Origin: Bacteroidales bacterium
GTDB taxonomy: Bacteria > Bacteroidota > Bacteroidia > Bacteroidales > UBA7960
Length of the DNA stretch: 6,936 bases
Assembly: GCA_007122505.1 (NCBI GenBank)
Contig: SKTQ01000267.1
Location: 1-6,936 of the forward strand
Direction of reading: 5' to 3'
The position numbers and the translations under genes are program-made. Within the stretch, counting starts at the first letter, position 1. The number at the start of each line of letters is the position of its first letter. Below, in pieces: positions 6,223 to 6,936 of the stretch. The notes under the pieces are model-generated. The model saw only the letters and a list, made by a program, of their open reading frames with translations. It was not told the origin of the DNA and did no database searches.

Positions 6223-6582
6223 ATGGAAAATTTAACAAAAGAAGTATTTAAAGAAAAAGTATTTGATTTTGAAAACAACAAAGAGTGGAAGTTTGCCGGA
6301 GACAAGCCCTGCATTATTGACTTTTACGCCGACTGGTGTGCGCCCTGCCGTACACTGACACCCATTATGGAGGAATTGTCGGAAGAGTACAAGGGCAAGG
6401 TTGATATCTATAAGATTGATACCGAAAAAGAACAGGAACTGGCAGCCATGTTCGGTATCAGGAGTATCCCCTCCATTTTGTTTGTTCCCCTTGGCGGGCA
6501 ACCGCAAATGGCCACCGGTGCTTTGCCGAAAGACGCTTTGCAAAAAGCCATTGAGGATGTGCTTGGCGTAAAACTTAATTAA
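6223..6582 (+). CDS. Thioredoxin (cytosolic type)
   Basis: A 119-residue protein starting MENLTKEVF at ATG 6223; an upstream TTG at 6217 would add only two residues and is less likely. No signal peptide is seen. The thioredoxin domain is complete: PCIIDFYADWCAPC with redox cysteines Cys39 and Cys42, the IRSIPS loop with cis-Pro83, and a helical C-terminus. An extra cysteine, Cys30, lies just before the central strand. It should exchange disulfides with cytosolic targets and be reduced by thioredoxin reductase, which is not in this window. It resembles the preceding exported thioredoxin (shared CAPC, EELSEE/EELAEE, FGIRSIPS/FGVRSIPT), suggesting an old duplication with a change of compartment. 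It sits between that gene (26-base gap) and the small membrane-protein gene (24-base gap) on the same strand, so all three are probably one transcript. Confidence 0.92.
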   Translation: MENLTKEVFKEKVFDFENNKEWKFAGDKPCIIDFYADWCAPCRTLTPIMEELSEEYKGKVDIYKIDTEKEQELAAMFGIRSIPSILFVPLGGQPQMATGALPKDALQKAIEDVLGVKLN

Positions 6583-6606
6583 GGAATTCGACAAATCCTG
6601 TAACCT

Positions 6607-6900
6607 ATGGATACCAAAAATATGGAAAGTAAACAAAATCAACCCCAAACTCGAAAATGGTCATTGCCCAAAACCGTCAATGCCCGAAAATACCTTTGGG
6701 CAGTGGGTGCTTTTACGCTAATTGGCGTGATGGGCGGTTATGCATACTATTTCTTTATCGGATGCCAAACCGGGGGATGTACGATTACATCCAATCCTTA
6801 TATGAGTATGGCATGGGGTGGGGCAGTAGGTTATCTGCTGCCTGATTTCTTTGTAAAGAAAGACAAAAACGACAATCAGGAACAGAACGAAAATCCATAA
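6607..6900 (+). CDS. Small membrane protein with CX4C motif, probable DUF6132 family
   Basis: A 97-residue protein with a basic, hydrophilic N-terminus (about 1-27), two likely membrane segments (about 29-51 and 64-80), and a charged Lys/Asp/Glu/Asn tail. Between the two segments lies GCQTGGCTITSNPY with Cys53 and Cys58. The pattern GCxxGxC(P/T)ITSNP followed by a small Gly-rich segment is what I recall for DUF6132 proteins of Bacteroidota; the assignment comes from memory. Its function is not established. With a two-helix topology and both tails in the cytosol, the cysteine pair would face the periplasm or the membrane edge, where it could be a partner for the co-encoded thioredoxins. ATG 6607 is used; ATG 6622 (Met6) is also possible, as neither has a clear ribosome binding site. 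Confidence 0.8.
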   Translation: MDTKNMESKQNQPQTRKWSLPKTVNARKYLWAVGAFTLIGVMGGYAYYFFIGCQTGGCTITSNPYMSMAWGGAVGYLLPDFFVKKDKNDNQEQNENP

Positions 6901-6936
6901 AGTTTTGTAGCTCACATTGGTGTTCATGAATAAAAC

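Noticed and set aside
5744..6900. Cytochrome c maturation or DsbA/DsbB-type oxidative system
   Set aside because: Both thioredoxin-fold proteins have WCAPC rather than DsbA-like CPHC. No CcsA/CcdA-like polytopic protein or haem motif is present in the window.

Overview
The window looks like ordinary chromosomal DNA from a member of the Bacteroidota, probably near the Bacteroidales/Marinilabiliales. The evidence is an OmpP1/FadL-type barrel paired with a GDSL lipoprotein, a Bacteroidota-style nucleoside kinase, a DHODH-like protein, a probable DUF6132 protein, promoters of the TAnnTTTG type, and starts without clear Shine-Dalgarno sequences. No mobile element, CRISPR array, tRNA or rRNA was seen.

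Minus-strand half (1-4267). Reading leftward, the first gene is a P-loop nucleoside kinase of the uridine kinase/phosphoribulokinase type (4267 or 4189 down to 2654). A 143-base gap follows, holding an AT-rich inverted repeat and a good -7 promoter element. Then come a FadL-family outer-membrane barrel (2510-1281) and, 19 bases later, an SGNH/GDSL-hydrolase lipoprotein (1261 down past the left edge). The last two form an envelope operon that plausibly handles a hydrophobic or esterified substrate: a lipid-anchored hydrolase plus a diffusion channel.

Plus-strand half (4452-6900). A divergent intergenic region (4268-4451) carries the clearest promoter of the window (TTG, 20 bases, TAGGTTTG). 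It drives a stand-alone dihydroorotate-dehydrogenase-like flavoprotein that lacks the usual catalytic loop. A 305-base gene-free stretch (5439-5743) follows, with competing inverted repeats, a 22-base operator-like palindrome and a tandem 8-mer. Next is a tight three-gene operon: an exported or membrane-anchored thioredoxin (5744-6196), a cytosolic-type thioredoxin (6223-6582), and a small membrane protein with a CX4C pair in the DUF6132 style (6607-6900). These three look like a thiol-redox module with parts on both sides of and inside the inner membrane. The last 36 bases hold nothing I can identify.

No wholly new system is evident. The items most worth a second look are the thioredoxin/thioredoxin/CX4C membrane protein operon, the kinase with an apparently missing N-terminal domain and a promoter inside its longest reading frame, the DHODH-like protein with a rewritten active-site loop, and the structured gap at 5439-5743.
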